A DNA stretch of 64,000 bases from Corynebacterium lowii (GTDB taxonomy: Bacteria > Actinomycetota > Actinomycetes > Mycobacteriales > Mycobacteriaceae), in the NCBI RefSeq assembly GCF_001412085.1, contig NZ_LKEV01000001.1, forward strand, positions 372,001 to 436,000, read 5' to 3'. Of the stretch, positions 17,701 to 25,997 are shown piece by piece; position 1 is the first letter of the stretch; every line of letters begins with the position of its first letter. A model generated the notes under the pieces. It was not told the origin of the DNA and made no database searches. It saw nothing but the letters and a program-made list of their open reading frames with translations. Made by a program: the position numbers and the translations under genes.

Positions 17701-18486
17701 GTGGGAGAGCAACTTGCTGACCTCGTGACCTCCGGCCCGCTGATCCTCGGGGTGCTGGCGGCGGCCCTGGCCGGATTGGTGTCCTTCGCCTCGCCGTGCG
17801 TGGTGCCGCTGGTGCCGGGCTATCTTTCCTACCTCGCGGGCACCGTGGGCGGGGAGATGGATTATGCCGGTGAGCACGGCCCCCAGGTGGGCAAGCACCG
17901 TCAGTGGGCGGTGGTGTTGGCCTCCGTGCTCTTTGTACTGGGCTTTACGGTGGTGTTTTTGCTGACCACCGTCGCGGTTTTTGGAGCCATCAGTGTGCTC
18001 ACGGTGCAGGCGGAAACGCTCATGCGCGTTGGCGGGGTGGTCACCATCCTCATGGGCCTGGTGTTCTTGGGCCTGGTGCCGGGCTTGCAGCGCGATACCC
18101 GCATGAACCCCAAGCGCTGGACCACCTGGGTGGGAGCGCCCTTGCTCGGCGGTGTCTTTGCCCTGGGGTGGACGCCCTGCCTGGGGCCTACCCTGACGGC
18201 AATCATGGCCGTGTCCGCGGGCACCGAGGGCATGACCGCCGCGCGCGGGGTCATCCTCATCATCGGCTATTGCCTGGGCCTGGGCCTGCCCTTCATCGTG
18301 CTGGCCCTGGGGTCGGGCGCGGCCCTGCGCGGGGTGGGTTGGCTGCGCCGCCACACCCGGGCCATCCAGATTGCCGGTGGGGTGCTCATGGTGCTCGTCG
18401 GCCTGGCCCTGGTGAGCGGCGTATGGGCGGAGTTCATTAACTGGGTGCGGCAGTGGACCGTGGAATACGGCACCACCCTGGTGTAG
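17701..18486 (+). CDS. ccdA: Cytochrome c biogenesis protein CcdA
   Basis: The 261-residue membrane protein has six or more helices. The two redox cysteines lie in SFASPCVVPLVPGY and LGWTPCLGPTLTA, the signature of CcdA/DsbD-beta proteins. It carries reductant from cytosolic thioredoxin across the membrane to the ResA-like protein. Translation starts at GTG 17701 right after the resA stop. Confidence 0.94.
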   Translation: MGEQLADLVTSGPLILGVLAAALAGLVSFASPCVVPLVPGYLSYLAGTVGGEMDYAGEHGPQVGKHRQWAVVLASVLFVLGFTVVFLLTTVAVFGAISVLTVQAETLMRVGGVVTILMGLVFLGLVPGLQRDTRMNPKRWTTWVGAPLLGGVFALGWTPCLGPTLTAIMAVSAGTEGMTAARGVILIIGYCLGLGLPFIVLALGSGAALRGVGWLRRHTRAIQIAGGVLMVLVGLALVSGVWAEFINWVRQWTVEYGTTLV

Positions 18487-18511
18487 GCCTGATCGAGGAG
18501 GACGCAAAGAG

Positions 18512-20143
18512 ATGATGAAGCACGTGGCGAGGTACCTGCGCCGCGCCTGGAACTGGCTCACCAGCATGCGCACCGCCCTGGTGCTGCTCTTCCTGCTGGC
18601 CGTGGCGGCCATTCCCGGTGCTCTGCTGCCGCAGCGCAACCTCAGCATGGCCAATGTGGAGGAGTACCTGGCGGAAAACGGCAAGCTGGCGGAGATATAC
18701 GACCGCCTTCAGCTCTTTGACGTCTTTAGCTCCACCTGGTTTACCGCCATCTATGTGCTGCTGATGATCTCCCTGGTGGGCTGCATTATTCCGCGCAGCT
18801 GGGAGCACTACAAGGCCATGCGCACCGCGCCGGTGCGCCCGCCCAAGCGCCTAGAGCGCATGCCGCTGCACAGCGCGGACGAGGTGGAACTCAGCGCGGA
18901 CGAGATGGAGCAGAGGGTGCGCGCCAGTTTTCGCCGCTGGCGGCTGGCGGAGTACGGCCCCGCCGAGGACCGCGCGGGCAAGCAGGCCTTTTCCGCCGAG
19001 CGCGGTTACGCACACGAGTTCTTTAACCTGCTCTTCCACCTCTCCCTGGTGGCGCTTCTGGTCACGGTGGGGCTGGGCAAATTGGTCTCCTACGAGGGAC
19101 ACGTGATTGTGGTGACGGAATCGGGCTCCAATGACACGGTGGCCCTCGATCAGTCCACGGAGTTCTGCAATACCTCCCCGGCTAACTTCGATTCCTTCCG
19201 CGCCGGGCCGCTTTTCGACGGCACGGGGCTCAACCCCTTCTGCTTCCACGCCCACGACTTCACCGCCGATTACCTGCCCAGCGGCCAGGCGGAGATGTTT
19301 AGCTCGAATATCTCCTATGCGGAGGGCGAGGCCATCACCCAGGACCCGGCCACCTGGGAGGATTACGAACTCAAGGTGAATCACCCGCTGCGCATGGCTG
19401 GGGATCGCCTCTACCTTCAGGGCCACGGTTTTGCCCCCACCTTCACCGTCACCTGGCCCAATGGGGAAAAGCGCACGCAGACCTTGCAGTGGCGTCCTGA
19501 CGATCCCACCTTCTTCCTCTCCTCCGGGGCCATGCGCTTTGACCCCCCGGCGGGCATGTACCCGGACCTCTACGAGCGCCGCCAGAACCAATTGGCCATT
19601 CAGGGGCTCTTTGCCCCCACTGCGCAATGGTCGGGAGAAAACGGGGAGTTGCTTACCTCGGCCTTCCCCACGCTGCGCGATCCTGCCGTGGCTATCGACG
19701 TCTACCGGGGCGATAACGGTCTGGATACCGGGGTGGGGCAGAACATCTTTACCCTGGACCCCGCCCTCATCCACGCCGGGCAGCTCCAAAAGATCGACCG
19801 CGTGAACCTCAGCCAGGGTCAATCCGTGACCTTGGATGATGGCACCGTGGTGACCTTCGAGGGGGCTAATGAGTACGCCAATTACGTGGTGGCCTCCGAC
19901 CCCACCCAGGTGTGGGTGCTCGTCTCCGCCGTGGTGATGCTGGGTTCCCTGGTGGCCTCGTTGATGGTGAAGCGCCGCCGCATCTGGGTGCGTATCAGCC
20001 CGGCGGCGGGCGGGACTACCCTGGTGGAAATGGCGGGATTGGCGCGCACCGATCGCGCCGGATGGGGTTCGGAGTTTGAGGTACTGCGCCTCCGAATTCT
20101 GGATCTACCGGAGGAAAATGACGCCGAGGACGGCGAGGATTAA
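18512..20143 (+). CDS. resB: Cytochrome c biogenesis protein ResB
   Basis: The 543-residue System II component has three N-terminal membrane helices (about 20-40, 75-95, 170-190), a large extracytoplasmic domain (about 195-465) and a final helix (about 470-490) followed by a cytoplasmic acidic tail. The opening TSMRTALVLLFLLAVAAIPGALLPQR is characteristic. With CcsB it forms the haem handling/ligation complex. An AGGAGG-like site precedes the ATG at 18512. Confidence 0.93.
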   Translation: MMKHVARYLRRAWNWLTSMRTALVLLFLLAVAAIPGALLPQRNLSMANVEEYLAENGKLAEIYDRLQLFDVFSSTWFTAIYVLLMISLVGCIIPRSWEHYKAMRTAPVRPPKRLERMPLHSADEVELSADEMEQRVRASFRRWRLAEYGPAEDRAGKQAFSAERGYAHEFFNLLFHLSLVALLVTVGLGKLVSYEGHVIVVTESGSNDTVALDQSTEFCNTSPANFDSFRAGPLFDGTGLNPFCFHAHDFTADYLPSGQAEMFSSNISYAEGEAITQDPATWEDYELKVNHPLRMAGDRLYLQGHGFAPTFTVTWPNGEKRTQTLQWRPDDPTFFLSSGAMRFDPPAGMYPDLYERRQNQLAIQGLFAPTAQWSGENGELLTSAFPTLRDPAVAIDVYRGDNGLDTGVGQNIFTLDPALIHAGQLQKIDRVNLSQGQSVTLDDGTVVTFEGANEYANYVVASDPTQVWVLVSAVVMLGSLVASLMVKRRRIWVRISPAAGGTTLVEMAGLARTDRAGWGSEFEVLRLRILDLPEENDAEDGED

Positions 20144-20210
20144 AGCGCGATGCCTCTGGTAGCGTCTGCTATCAGTGTGCAGGGAAGTTTGTTGAGGAAG
20201 AAGCCTAAAA

Positions 20211-21182
20211 ATGTCTGTGAATACCAGCCTGGCGGGGTTGTCCGATAATACCTTTCAGGCCGCGTTTTTGGTGTACGCGGTGGCCTTGGTGGCCTCCTTG
20301 TTCTATTACGTGAAAATGCAGCCCATTATTCGCCTGCGTCGCCTGGTTGCGCAGGACCCCAGTGTGAAGAACCCCAGCGAGGGGGATATGACGCTGAGCG
20401 AGCGGGAGGAAAAGGCGCGCAAATGGGCCGGAGCTACACAGGCCCTGGTGTGGACGGGCCTCATCCTGCACGTGATCTCCGCGGTCACCCGAGGGCTCTC
20501 CGCTGGGCGTTTTCCGCTGGGCAATCTCTACGAGTATGTGCTGATGATCTCGTGCATCACCCTGGTTGTGGCGGCCTTTGTGATACAGCGCCGCGGCCAG
20601 CAAGTGGTATGGCCCTGGATTCTCACGCCGCTTTTGGTACTCATGTTCGTGGGGGCCACCAAACTCTATGCGGATTCGGCCCCGGTGGTGCCGGCCCTGC
20701 AATCCTATTGGCTGCCGGTGCACGTAACCACGGTCTCCACCGGTGCCTCCATCGGTATCGTCTCCGGCGTGTTCTCCCTGCTGTATCTGCTGCGCGTGGG
20801 GCAGGCTCCCGGCAAGGAGGCCGAGGGCGGCATCGCCGGGGTATTTGGTGCGATGGCCCGCCCGCTGCCCACGGCGGACAAGCTCGACGCCATCGCCTAT
20901 AAGCTCGCCGTGTTCACCCTGCCGATTCTGGGCATGGGCATCATCTTTGGCGCTATCTGGGCGGAGGACGCCTGGACTCGCTTTTGGGGCTGGGACCCCA
21001 AGGAGACCTTCTCCTTCATCTCCTGGATTCTCTACGCCGCTTACCTGCACGCCCGCGCCACGGCGGGCTGGAAGGTGGGGGCCGCGTGGGTGAATATCCT
21101 GGCGATGAGCACGATGGTGTTCAACCTGCTCTTCATCAACCTGGTGGTCTCGGGGTTGCACTCCTATGCCGGGTTGAACTAA
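20211..21182 (+). CDS. ccsB: Cytochrome c biogenesis protein CcsB (haem-handling, ResC type)
   Basis: The 323-residue polytopic protein contains the tryptophan-rich WWD-type haem-binding segment, here WGWDPKETFSFISWILYAAYLH, plus conserved histidines in LHVISAVTRG, LPVHVTTVS and LVVSGLHSYAG. It exports and attaches haem to apocytochrome c with ResB. It is separated from resB by 67 bases that may hold a minor promoter. It is the last gene of the cytochrome c maturation unit. Confidence 0.94.
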   Translation: MSVNTSLAGLSDNTFQAAFLVYAVALVASLFYYVKMQPIIRLRRLVAQDPSVKNPSEGDMTLSEREEKARKWAGATQALVWTGLILHVISAVTRGLSAGRFPLGNLYEYVLMISCITLVVAAFVIQRRGQQVVWPWILTPLLVLMFVGATKLYADSAPVVPALQSYWLPVHVTTVSTGASIGIVSGVFSLLYLLRVGQAPGKEAEGGIAGVFGAMARPLPTADKLDAIAYKLAVFTLPILGMGIIFGAIWAEDAWTRFWGWDPKETFSFISWILYAAYLHARATAGWKVGAAWVNILAMSTMVFNLLFINLVVSGLHSYAGLN

Positions 21183-21612
21183 GAAGTACTCGGGGGATAG
21201 GGGGCGCCGGGGGAGCGACAGCAGGGGCAGGAGCGGGATACGGGGGCGAGGCCGCATGAGGATTCTTATGTGTGGGAAATTGAACCAAAGTGTTCCAAGA
21301 ATGGGTGTCAAAGTATTTTCAGGGGGCGGATTCTGGGCGTGGATAGTATTCTGGTCTGGCCAATGAAACACATTTTTCTGTATATCTTCTCCAAAACCTC
21401 AGTGGTCTATGTGTGAAAATATGTACATCCTTCTGTTAGGGGTGCTACCTTGGACATTTCTGCTGGGAGGCGGGGTATTTTTCTATAACGAGCGGATCTT
21501 CCTACTTTTTGGTATACAGAAAGTGGAAGTGGAAAAAATTGGCTCCAAGTGTCGCTTTCGGTGTAGTGTCTTAGTGCAAGAAAATTAAAATGTGCTCTTG
21601 GAATAAAATAAG
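21183..21612. other. 430-bp interval between ccsB and the HTH gene
   Basis: The first 80 bases are G-rich and contain no clear terminator. The remainder is AT-richer than its neighbours. Apart from a small open frame at 21409-21588, listed separately, I see no gene, tRNA or repeat here. Confidence 0.6.
21409..21588 (+). CDS. Possible small membrane protein (59 residues)
   Basis: An open frame from ATG 21409 to TAA 21588 encodes a peptide with one hydrophobic segment (MYILLLGVLPWTFLLGGG, about 5-22), a second hydrophobic patch (ERIFLLFGI) and a polar C-terminal part with two cysteines (KCRFRCSV). No good ribosome binding site is seen for either ATG (21409, 21421). The composition looks protein-like, but the call is weak. 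It could also be the remnant of a larger membrane protein. Confidence 0.3.
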   Translation: MCENMYILLLGVLPWTFLLGGGVFFYNERIFLLFGIQKVEVEKIGSKCRFRCSVLVQEN

Positions 21613-21885
21613 GTGTGGAAGAGGTGGGTGAGGGCTGTGGCGTTACCTCGGCGTAAGGCTGGCAAGCCAGCCGGCGACGTACCAGAACTATTGGTGCTGG
21701 GTACGCAATTGGCGGAGCGGAGACGCCAGCTTGGTCGTTTGCAACAGGACGTTGCTGATGGCGCGGGGGTATCCCGTTCCACTCTGCACGCTATCGAGCA
21801 CGGCGCCTCGGGGGTGCGATGGGAAAAGGTGGTGGCCGTGGCGCAGGAGTTGCGGCTTTCCATGCAGTTTGTGGAGGATAAATAG
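21613..21885 (+). CDS. XRE/HipB-like helix-turn-helix protein
   Basis: The 90-residue protein has a Cro/C1-type helix-turn-helix (about 27-85): LGTQLAERRRQLGRLQQDVADGAGVSRSTLHAIEHG, then VRWEKVVAVAQELRLSMQFV. The sequence resembles the HipB antitoxin type, but no hipA kinase gene is adjacent. The start could be GTG 21613, 21628 or 21637; the last would still leave the whole domain. It ends about 20 bases before rmlB and may regulate it or be a stand-alone repressor. Confidence 0.8.
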   Translation: MWKRWVRAVALPRRKAGKPAGDVPELLVLGTQLAERRRQLGRLQQDVADGAGVSRSTLHAIEHGASGVRWEKVVAVAQELRLSMQFVEDK

Positions 21886-21906
21886 GGCTCCGTTACCCTG
21901 GTGAGC

Positions 21907-22923
21907 ATGAAGATCCTGGTCACCGGCGGTGCCGGTTTTATCGGCTCCAACTTTGTGCTGGGTGCTCTGGCTGATACCCAGCACTCTTTTATTGTTTTAG
22001 ACGCCATGACCTACGCGGCGAACCCCGCGAGCCTTCAGGGGGCGCTAGAGGCATACGACGCCACTCGCCTGCGCTTCGTGCGCGGCTCCATCACTCACGA
22101 GGACTTGGTGGATTCCCTGGTCTCCCAGGTGGATTTGGTGGTGCACTTTGCCGCCGAATCCCATAATGACCGCTCCCTGCATTCCCCGTTAGACTTCGTG
22201 CGCACCAACGTGGAGGGCACGGCGGTGCTGCTCGCGGCGTCGGCACGCTATAAGGTGCGTTTCCACCACGTTTCCACCGATGAGGTCTTTGGGGATCTCG
22301 CCTTTGATGATCCCGCTCGCTTCCGCCCTGATACCCCGTATCGCCCCTCCAGCCCGTATTCGGCCTCCAAGGCGGCCAGCGATCACCTGGTGCGGGCCTG
22401 GGTGCGCAGCTTTGGCCTAGAGGCCACCATCTCTAATTGCTCCAATAATTACGGGCCGCGCCAGCACCCGGAAAAGTTCATTCCCCGCCAGATTCTCAAC
22501 CTCCTCGCGGACGAGCCGCCCCGCGTGTACGGCACCGGCCGCAACGTGCGCGATTGGATTCACGTGGAGGATCACAATTCCGCCGTGTGGACCATCATCG
22601 AGCGCGGTACCCCAGGGAATACCTACCTCATCGGCGCGGACGGGGAGCACAGCAATATGGAGGTGGTGCGGGAACTCAACGAGATTTTTGGGCGCGACCC
22701 CGATGATTTCCTCCACGTGAGCGATCGCCCCGGCCACGACCGCCGCTATGCCATTGACCCCGCCTCCACCCGCGAACTGGGCTGGGAGCCCCGGCACGGG
22801 GACTTCCGCGAGGGTCTGTGCGCCACCGTGGAGTGGTACCGGGAGAACCCGCAGTGGTGGGAGGCGGCCTTCGCGGCGTCGGAAAGCGCTTATCGCAAGG
22901 GCGAGCGGCAGTTCCCGCACTAG
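21907..22923 (+). CDS. rmlB: dTDP-glucose 4,6-dehydratase RmlB
   Basis: The 338-residue extended SDR enzyme has NAD-binding GGAGFIGSN at the N terminus, HFAAESHNDRS, the catalytic VSTDEVFGDL block and the YSASKAASDHLV YxxxK pair. It converts dTDP-glucose to dTDP-4-keto-6-deoxyglucose for dTDP-rhamnose. In mycolata rhamnose links arabinogalactan to peptidoglycan. Start ATG 21907 (MKILVTGG) is preferred over GTG 21901. Confidence 0.94.
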   Translation: MKILVTGGAGFIGSNFVLGALADTQHSFIVLDAMTYAANPASLQGALEAYDATRLRFVRGSITHEDLVDSLVSQVDLVVHFAAESHNDRSLHSPLDFVRTNVEGTAVLLAASARYKVRFHHVSTDEVFGDLAFDDPARFRPDTPYRPSSPYSASKAASDHLVRAWVRSFGLEATISNCSNNYGPRQHPEKFIPRQILNLLADEPPRVYGTGRNVRDWIHVEDHNSAVWTIIERGTPGNTYLIGADGEHSNMEVVRELNEIFGRDPDDFLHVSDRPGHDRRYAIDPASTRELGWEPRHGDFREGLCATVEWYRENPQWWEAAFAASESAYRKGERQFPH

Positions 22924-22933
22924 AATGGCGGGC

Positions 22934-23566
22934 ATGTTTGAACCCATAGCAGGTTGTGAGGGCGCGCTGCGCCTGGTGCCCACCGTCCACCCCGACCGCC
23001 GCGGGGCCTTCCACGAATGGTTCAAGGCCAGCGAGTTTGAGCAGGCCACGGGGTACCCCCTGGACGTGCAGCAGGCCAATATGTCCACCTCCAAGGCCGG
23101 GGTGCTGCGCGGCCTGCACTACGCGGAGGTGCCCCCCGGCCAGGCCAAGTTGGTCACCTGCTCGGCGGGGGCGATCTTCGATGTGCTGGTGGACGTGCGC
23201 ACCGGTTCCGAGACCTTCGGCCAGTGGGCGGGCTTTGAACTCAGCGAGGAAAACCGCCAGGGGCTCTACATTCCGGCGGGCTTTGCCCACGGCTTCCTGG
23301 CGCTGAGCGACGCCACCGTGGTGTACCTGACCACCTCCGAGTACGCCCCCGAGGTGGAGCACGGCATTGACCCCCTCGACCCCGCCATCGGGATTGAGTG
23401 GCCTGTGGCAGGCGGCCAGCCGATTCTCTCCTCCAAGGACCAGCAGGCCCCCAGCCTGGCCACGGCCGAAGAGGACGGTCATCTGCCCAGCGCGGAGGAA
23501 GCCCGCGCCTACTACACGGAACTGCGCAACGCCTGGGCGGTGGCTAACGAGGAGGCCGGGCTGTGA
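22934..23566 (+). CDS. rmlC: dTDP-4-dehydrorhamnose 3,5-epimerase RmlC
   Basis: The 210-residue cupin contains [17 protein letters not shown], the catalytic His region [35 protein letters not shown] and [15 protein letters not shown] with the conserved Tyr/Asp pair, then [15 protein letters not shown] 22934 (MFEPIAG) or 22925 is the likely start; the open frame runs back into rmlB. In C. glutamicum, as I recall, RmlC is fused to RmlD. Here the protein stops after the epimerase. Its TGA overlaps the GTG of rmlA. Confidence 0.92.
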   Translation: MFEPIAGCEGALRLVPTVHPDRRGAFHEWFKASEFEQATGYPLDVQQANMSTSKAGVLRGLHYAEVPPGQAKLVTCSAGAIFDVLVDVRTGSETFGQWAGFELSEENRQGLYIPAGFAHGFLALSDATVVYLTTSEYAPEVEHGIDPLDPAIGIEWPVAGGQPILSSKDQQAPSLATAEEDGHLPSAEEARAYYTELRNAWAVANEEAGL

Positions 23567-24441
23567 AGGGCATCATCCTGGCCGGGGGTACCGGCTCGCG
23601 CCTGCGGCCCATCACCTACGGGGTATCCAAGCAACTCGTGCCGGTGTACGACAAACCCATGATCTACTACCCCCTGAGCACCCTCATGCTCGCGGGGATC
23701 ACCGAGATCCTGGTGATTAGCACGCCCGAGGATCGCCCCCAGTTCGAGCGCTTGCTAGGCGATGGCTCCCAATTCGGTATCCAGCTCAGCTTTGCCACCC
23801 AGGACGCCCCGCGCGGCCTTGCTGACGCCTTCCGCCTCGGCGCCGAGCACATCGGCACCGACTCCGTGGCCCTGGTGCTGGGCGATAATATCTTCTACGG
23901 CGCGGGCCTGGGCACCCAATTGCGCCGCTATACCGAGGTAGAGGGCGGGGCTATCTTCGCCTACTGGGTGGCCAATCCGCAGGCCTATGGCGTGGTTTCC
24001 TTTGACGAGCAGGGCAGGGCCACGGCCTTAGAGGAAAAACCGCAGCAGCCGCGCTCACACTTTGCCGTGCCGGGGCTGTACTTCTACGACAACTCCGTGG
24101 TGGAGATCGCCCGGAACTTGAAACCCAGCGCGCGCGGGGAATTAGAGATCACGGACGTGAATAACGAGTACCTGCGGCGCGGACAATTGCAGGTGGAGGT
24201 GCTGCCGCGCGGCACGGCCTGGCTGGATACCGGCACCGTGGACATGCTCATGGCCGCGGGGGACTTCGTGCGCACCATCGAGCAGCGCCAGGGGCTTAAA
24301 ATCGGCGCCCCGGAGGAGGTGGCCTGGCGCATGGGCTACATTTCCAGCGAGGACTTAGCGGCGCGCGCCGGGGAACTCCGGGCCTCTGGCTACGGGGAAT
24401 ACCTCATGGAGATCCTGCGGCGCGGGGAGGCGGGGGTTTAG
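23563..24441 (+). CDS. rmlA: Glucose-1-phosphate thymidylyltransferase RmlA
   Basis: The 292-residue nucleotidyltransferase has the signature [36 protein letters not shown], with DDxxxG-like catalytic region [12 protein letters not shown] and the [20 protein letters not shown] block. It makes dTDP-glucose from dTTP and glucose-1-phosphate and is normally feedback-inhibited by dTDP-rhamnose. GTG start coupled to the rmlC stop. Confidence 0.95.
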   Translation: MKGIILAGGTGSRLRPITYGVSKQLVPVYDKPMIYYPLSTLMLAGITEILVISTPEDRPQFERLLGDGSQFGIQLSFATQDAPRGLADAFRLGAEHIGTDSVALVLGDNIFYGAGLGTQLRRYTEVEGGAIFAYWVANPQAYGVVSFDEQGRATALEEKPQQPRSHFAVPGLYFYDNSVVEIARNLKPSARGELEITDVNNEYLRRGQLQVEVLPRGTAWLDTGTVDMLMAAGDFVRTIEQRQGLKIGAPEEVAWRMGYISSEDLAARAGELRASGYGEYLMEILRRGEAGV

Positions 24442-24791
24442 TTTTCGGGAGGTTCGGGTTCTTCCTCTGAGCCTTGAGCGTCCTCCGCAGGCTTCTGTTC
24501 GCCGGAACTCTGCTCACTGGGATTCTGTACATCGCGCCGCTGAGTCCGGCGCTGTTCCTCCTGCTGGCGGGCCTCCTCGGCCTGCTCGCGGGCGCGGCGC
24601 TCCTTAAACCGCTGCTTGTCGATGTTCCACAGGAAATCGGGATCATCGTCCGGTCCCTTAATCACGGGCTGCTGCGGAACGCGGTTCAGGCGGTTCAAGG
24701 CCGTACCGCGATTCCAGGTTTTAGGGCCAAAGGCCTTCCACAGCAGCACCAGCGCGATGATGATGAGAAGAATAAGTATTAGGCGACCCAC
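24438..24791 (-). CDS. Small membrane-anchored protein with charged helical tail
   Basis: The 117-residue protein has an N-terminal membrane helix ([18 protein letters not shown], about 4-21). A linker with [20 protein letters not shown] is followed by a long charged region rich in Glu, Arg and Gln (likely helical, about 60-90) and a disordered acidic tail. The GTG at 24791 has AAGGAGG eight bases upstream, which decides the start. It overlaps the rmlA end by 4 bases in convergent orientation. I know no function; conserved corynebacterial small proteins of this layout exist. Confidence 0.75.
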   Translation of the reverse strand: MGRLILILLIIIALVLLWKAFGPKTWNRGTALNRLNRVPQQPVIKGPDDDPDFLWNIDKQRFKERRAREQAEEARQQEEQRRTQRRDVQNPSEQSSGEQKPAEDAQGSEEEPEPPEN

Positions 24792-24835
24792 GTATCATTC
24801 CTCCTTGACATTGCCACCATAGTAGCGTGGAGGGG

Positions 24836-25129
24836 GTGAGTGAAGATCAGTTGCTGCGCAAGAAGGCCAACCGTGCCCTATTGAAATACGGGCTGGCCCG
24901 CCTGGGGCTTTTTGTGGTGCTTACGGTGCTCATTCAGTTCCTCGCCTGGCTCATCGGCAGCCCCTTCCCCTTGTTGGTATCCGCCACGGGTGCGCTATTG
25001 GTGGCCTTCCCGCTTTCCATGCTCATTTTCCCCCGCATGCGTGTAGAAGCCAATGAGGCCGTAGCTGCTTGGGCACAGCGCCGCCGTGAGCGCAAGGAAT
25101 GGATTGCTCAGGAGCTATCGGAGCGCTAG
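24836..25129 (+). CDS. DUF4229 family small membrane protein
   Basis: The roughly 97-residue protein has two membrane helices (LARLGLFVVLTVLIQFLAWLIG and FPLLVSATGALLVAFPLSMLIF) and a basic/acidic C-terminal tail ending RRERKEWIAQELSER. This matches the actinobacterial DUF4229 family, of unknown function. GTG 24836 follows GGAGGGG closely; GTG 24827 is an alternative. It is divergent from the preceding gene with only 44 bases between starts, which must hold both promoters. Confidence 0.8.
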   Translation: MSEDQLLRKKANRALLKYGLARLGLFVVLTVLIQFLAWLIGSPFPLLVSATGALLVAFPLSMLIFPRMRVEANEAVAAWAQRRRERKEWIAQELSER

Positions 25130-25260
25130 GTCTTCCGATTTTTGCTTTGGGTATTTTTGTGGGGCGGCTATTGGTTAGCTAACGATTGCTTCATTGCTTA
25201 GTGTGTGAAAGCATGGGCGCTTTTTGATGAACAATTTCCCTGGTAATTCAAACGTGGGGG

Positions 25261-25288
25261 TTGATTTCCGTGAATTTTAGGCTATACT
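25261..25288 (+). promoter_or_regulatory. Promoter of the metalloprotease gene
   Basis: TTGATT (25261-25266) and TATACT (25283-25288) are separated by 16 bases, close to sigma-70 consensus. The ribosome binding site GGAGG (25314-25318) lies 9 bases before the ATG at 25328. Confidence 0.65.
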
Positions 25289-25327
25289 GATGTTCTTTTT
25301 TGTAGTCTGCAATGGAGGTTCATTCTG

Positions 25328-25954
25328 ATGAAGTATCCTGTTAAGCATGGTTCCGTAACTCTATCTGCAATCCTTGCATCGGTTTCGATGGCTGTCACTG
25401 TTCCTGCGGCTCAAGCTGGTTCTGACCTTTTCACTCATATTACGTCGGCACAGTGCACTGAAGCTCATAATGCTATCGCTGCTGGTGAGCCGTTGCCGGA
25501 TCCTTCCTTGTTCCGGTTCCGCGACAGGCCATCCTCTATGGAGGGTGACACTCTCCATGTGTATGTGAGCGATAGGGCGGAGGCTTTGTATGGAAAGGAG
25601 ATCCGACAAGCCACGCAGGCATGGACGGACGCTTCTGATGGGAAGATTAAGTTCGAGTACCATGATGAGTTGAGTGACGGCGTTGTGGATATCCGTGTGC
25701 AGGATAATAATCAGGGTGCTGTAGCGACTGCTGGTGGGCAGGGAACTGAGAGGCCGTATCTTCGCTTGCGGCCAACGATCGGTGCCGAGAGTAGGGTATT
25801 TACCATTGCCCATGAGTTGGGCCATCAGATGGGGTTGGCTCATAGCTGTGCAGGTGACATCATGAAATCTGGTGCTACTCGGGGGCCCGTCACACTGCTT
25901 CCTACGGCAACGGACGTTGCTGCTGTGATGCAGGGAAATCCTGCTTTTGAATAA
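25328..25954 (+). CDS. Secreted snapalysin-like zinc metalloprotease
   Basis: The 208-residue precursor has a Sec signal peptide ending about AQA30|GS. The catalytic motif HELGHQMGLAH (162-172) provides three His zinc ligands and the base E163; a Met-turn lies at DIMKSG (M179). The layout (SYAST-like middle, then TIAHELGHQMGLAHSC) resembles the Streptomyces small neutral protease snapalysin. That family has Asp as third ligand, whereas His is found here, as in other metzincins. C43 and C174 may form a disulfide. Codon use is clearly AT-richer than neighbours, suggesting transfer. It probably degrades host or environmental proteins. Confidence 0.85.
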   Translation: MKYPVKHGSVTLSAILASVSMAVTVPAAQAGSDLFTHITSAQCTEAHNAIAAGEPLPDPSLFRFRDRPSSMEGDTLHVYVSDRAEALYGKEIRQATQAWTDASDGKIKFEYHDELSDGVVDIRVQDNNQGAVATAGGQGTERPYLRLRPTIGAESRVFTIAHELGHQMGLAHSCAGDIMKSGATRGPVTLLPTATDVAAVMQGNPAFE

Positions 25955-25997
25955 TCCTTATACCATCAGAATAATATTATTCTGATGGTATAAGGAT
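25954..25997. repeat. 44-bp perfect palindrome, likely bidirectional terminator
   Basis: Two 22-base arms (25954-25975 and 25976-25997) are exact reverse complements with no spacer. The palindrome begins at the last base of the protease stop codon. On the - strand it encodes the last six residues and the stop of the membrane glycosyltransferase gene. It could fold into a hairpin in either transcript. No T tract follows on either side, so termination would not be of the classic kind. Confidence 0.8.
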
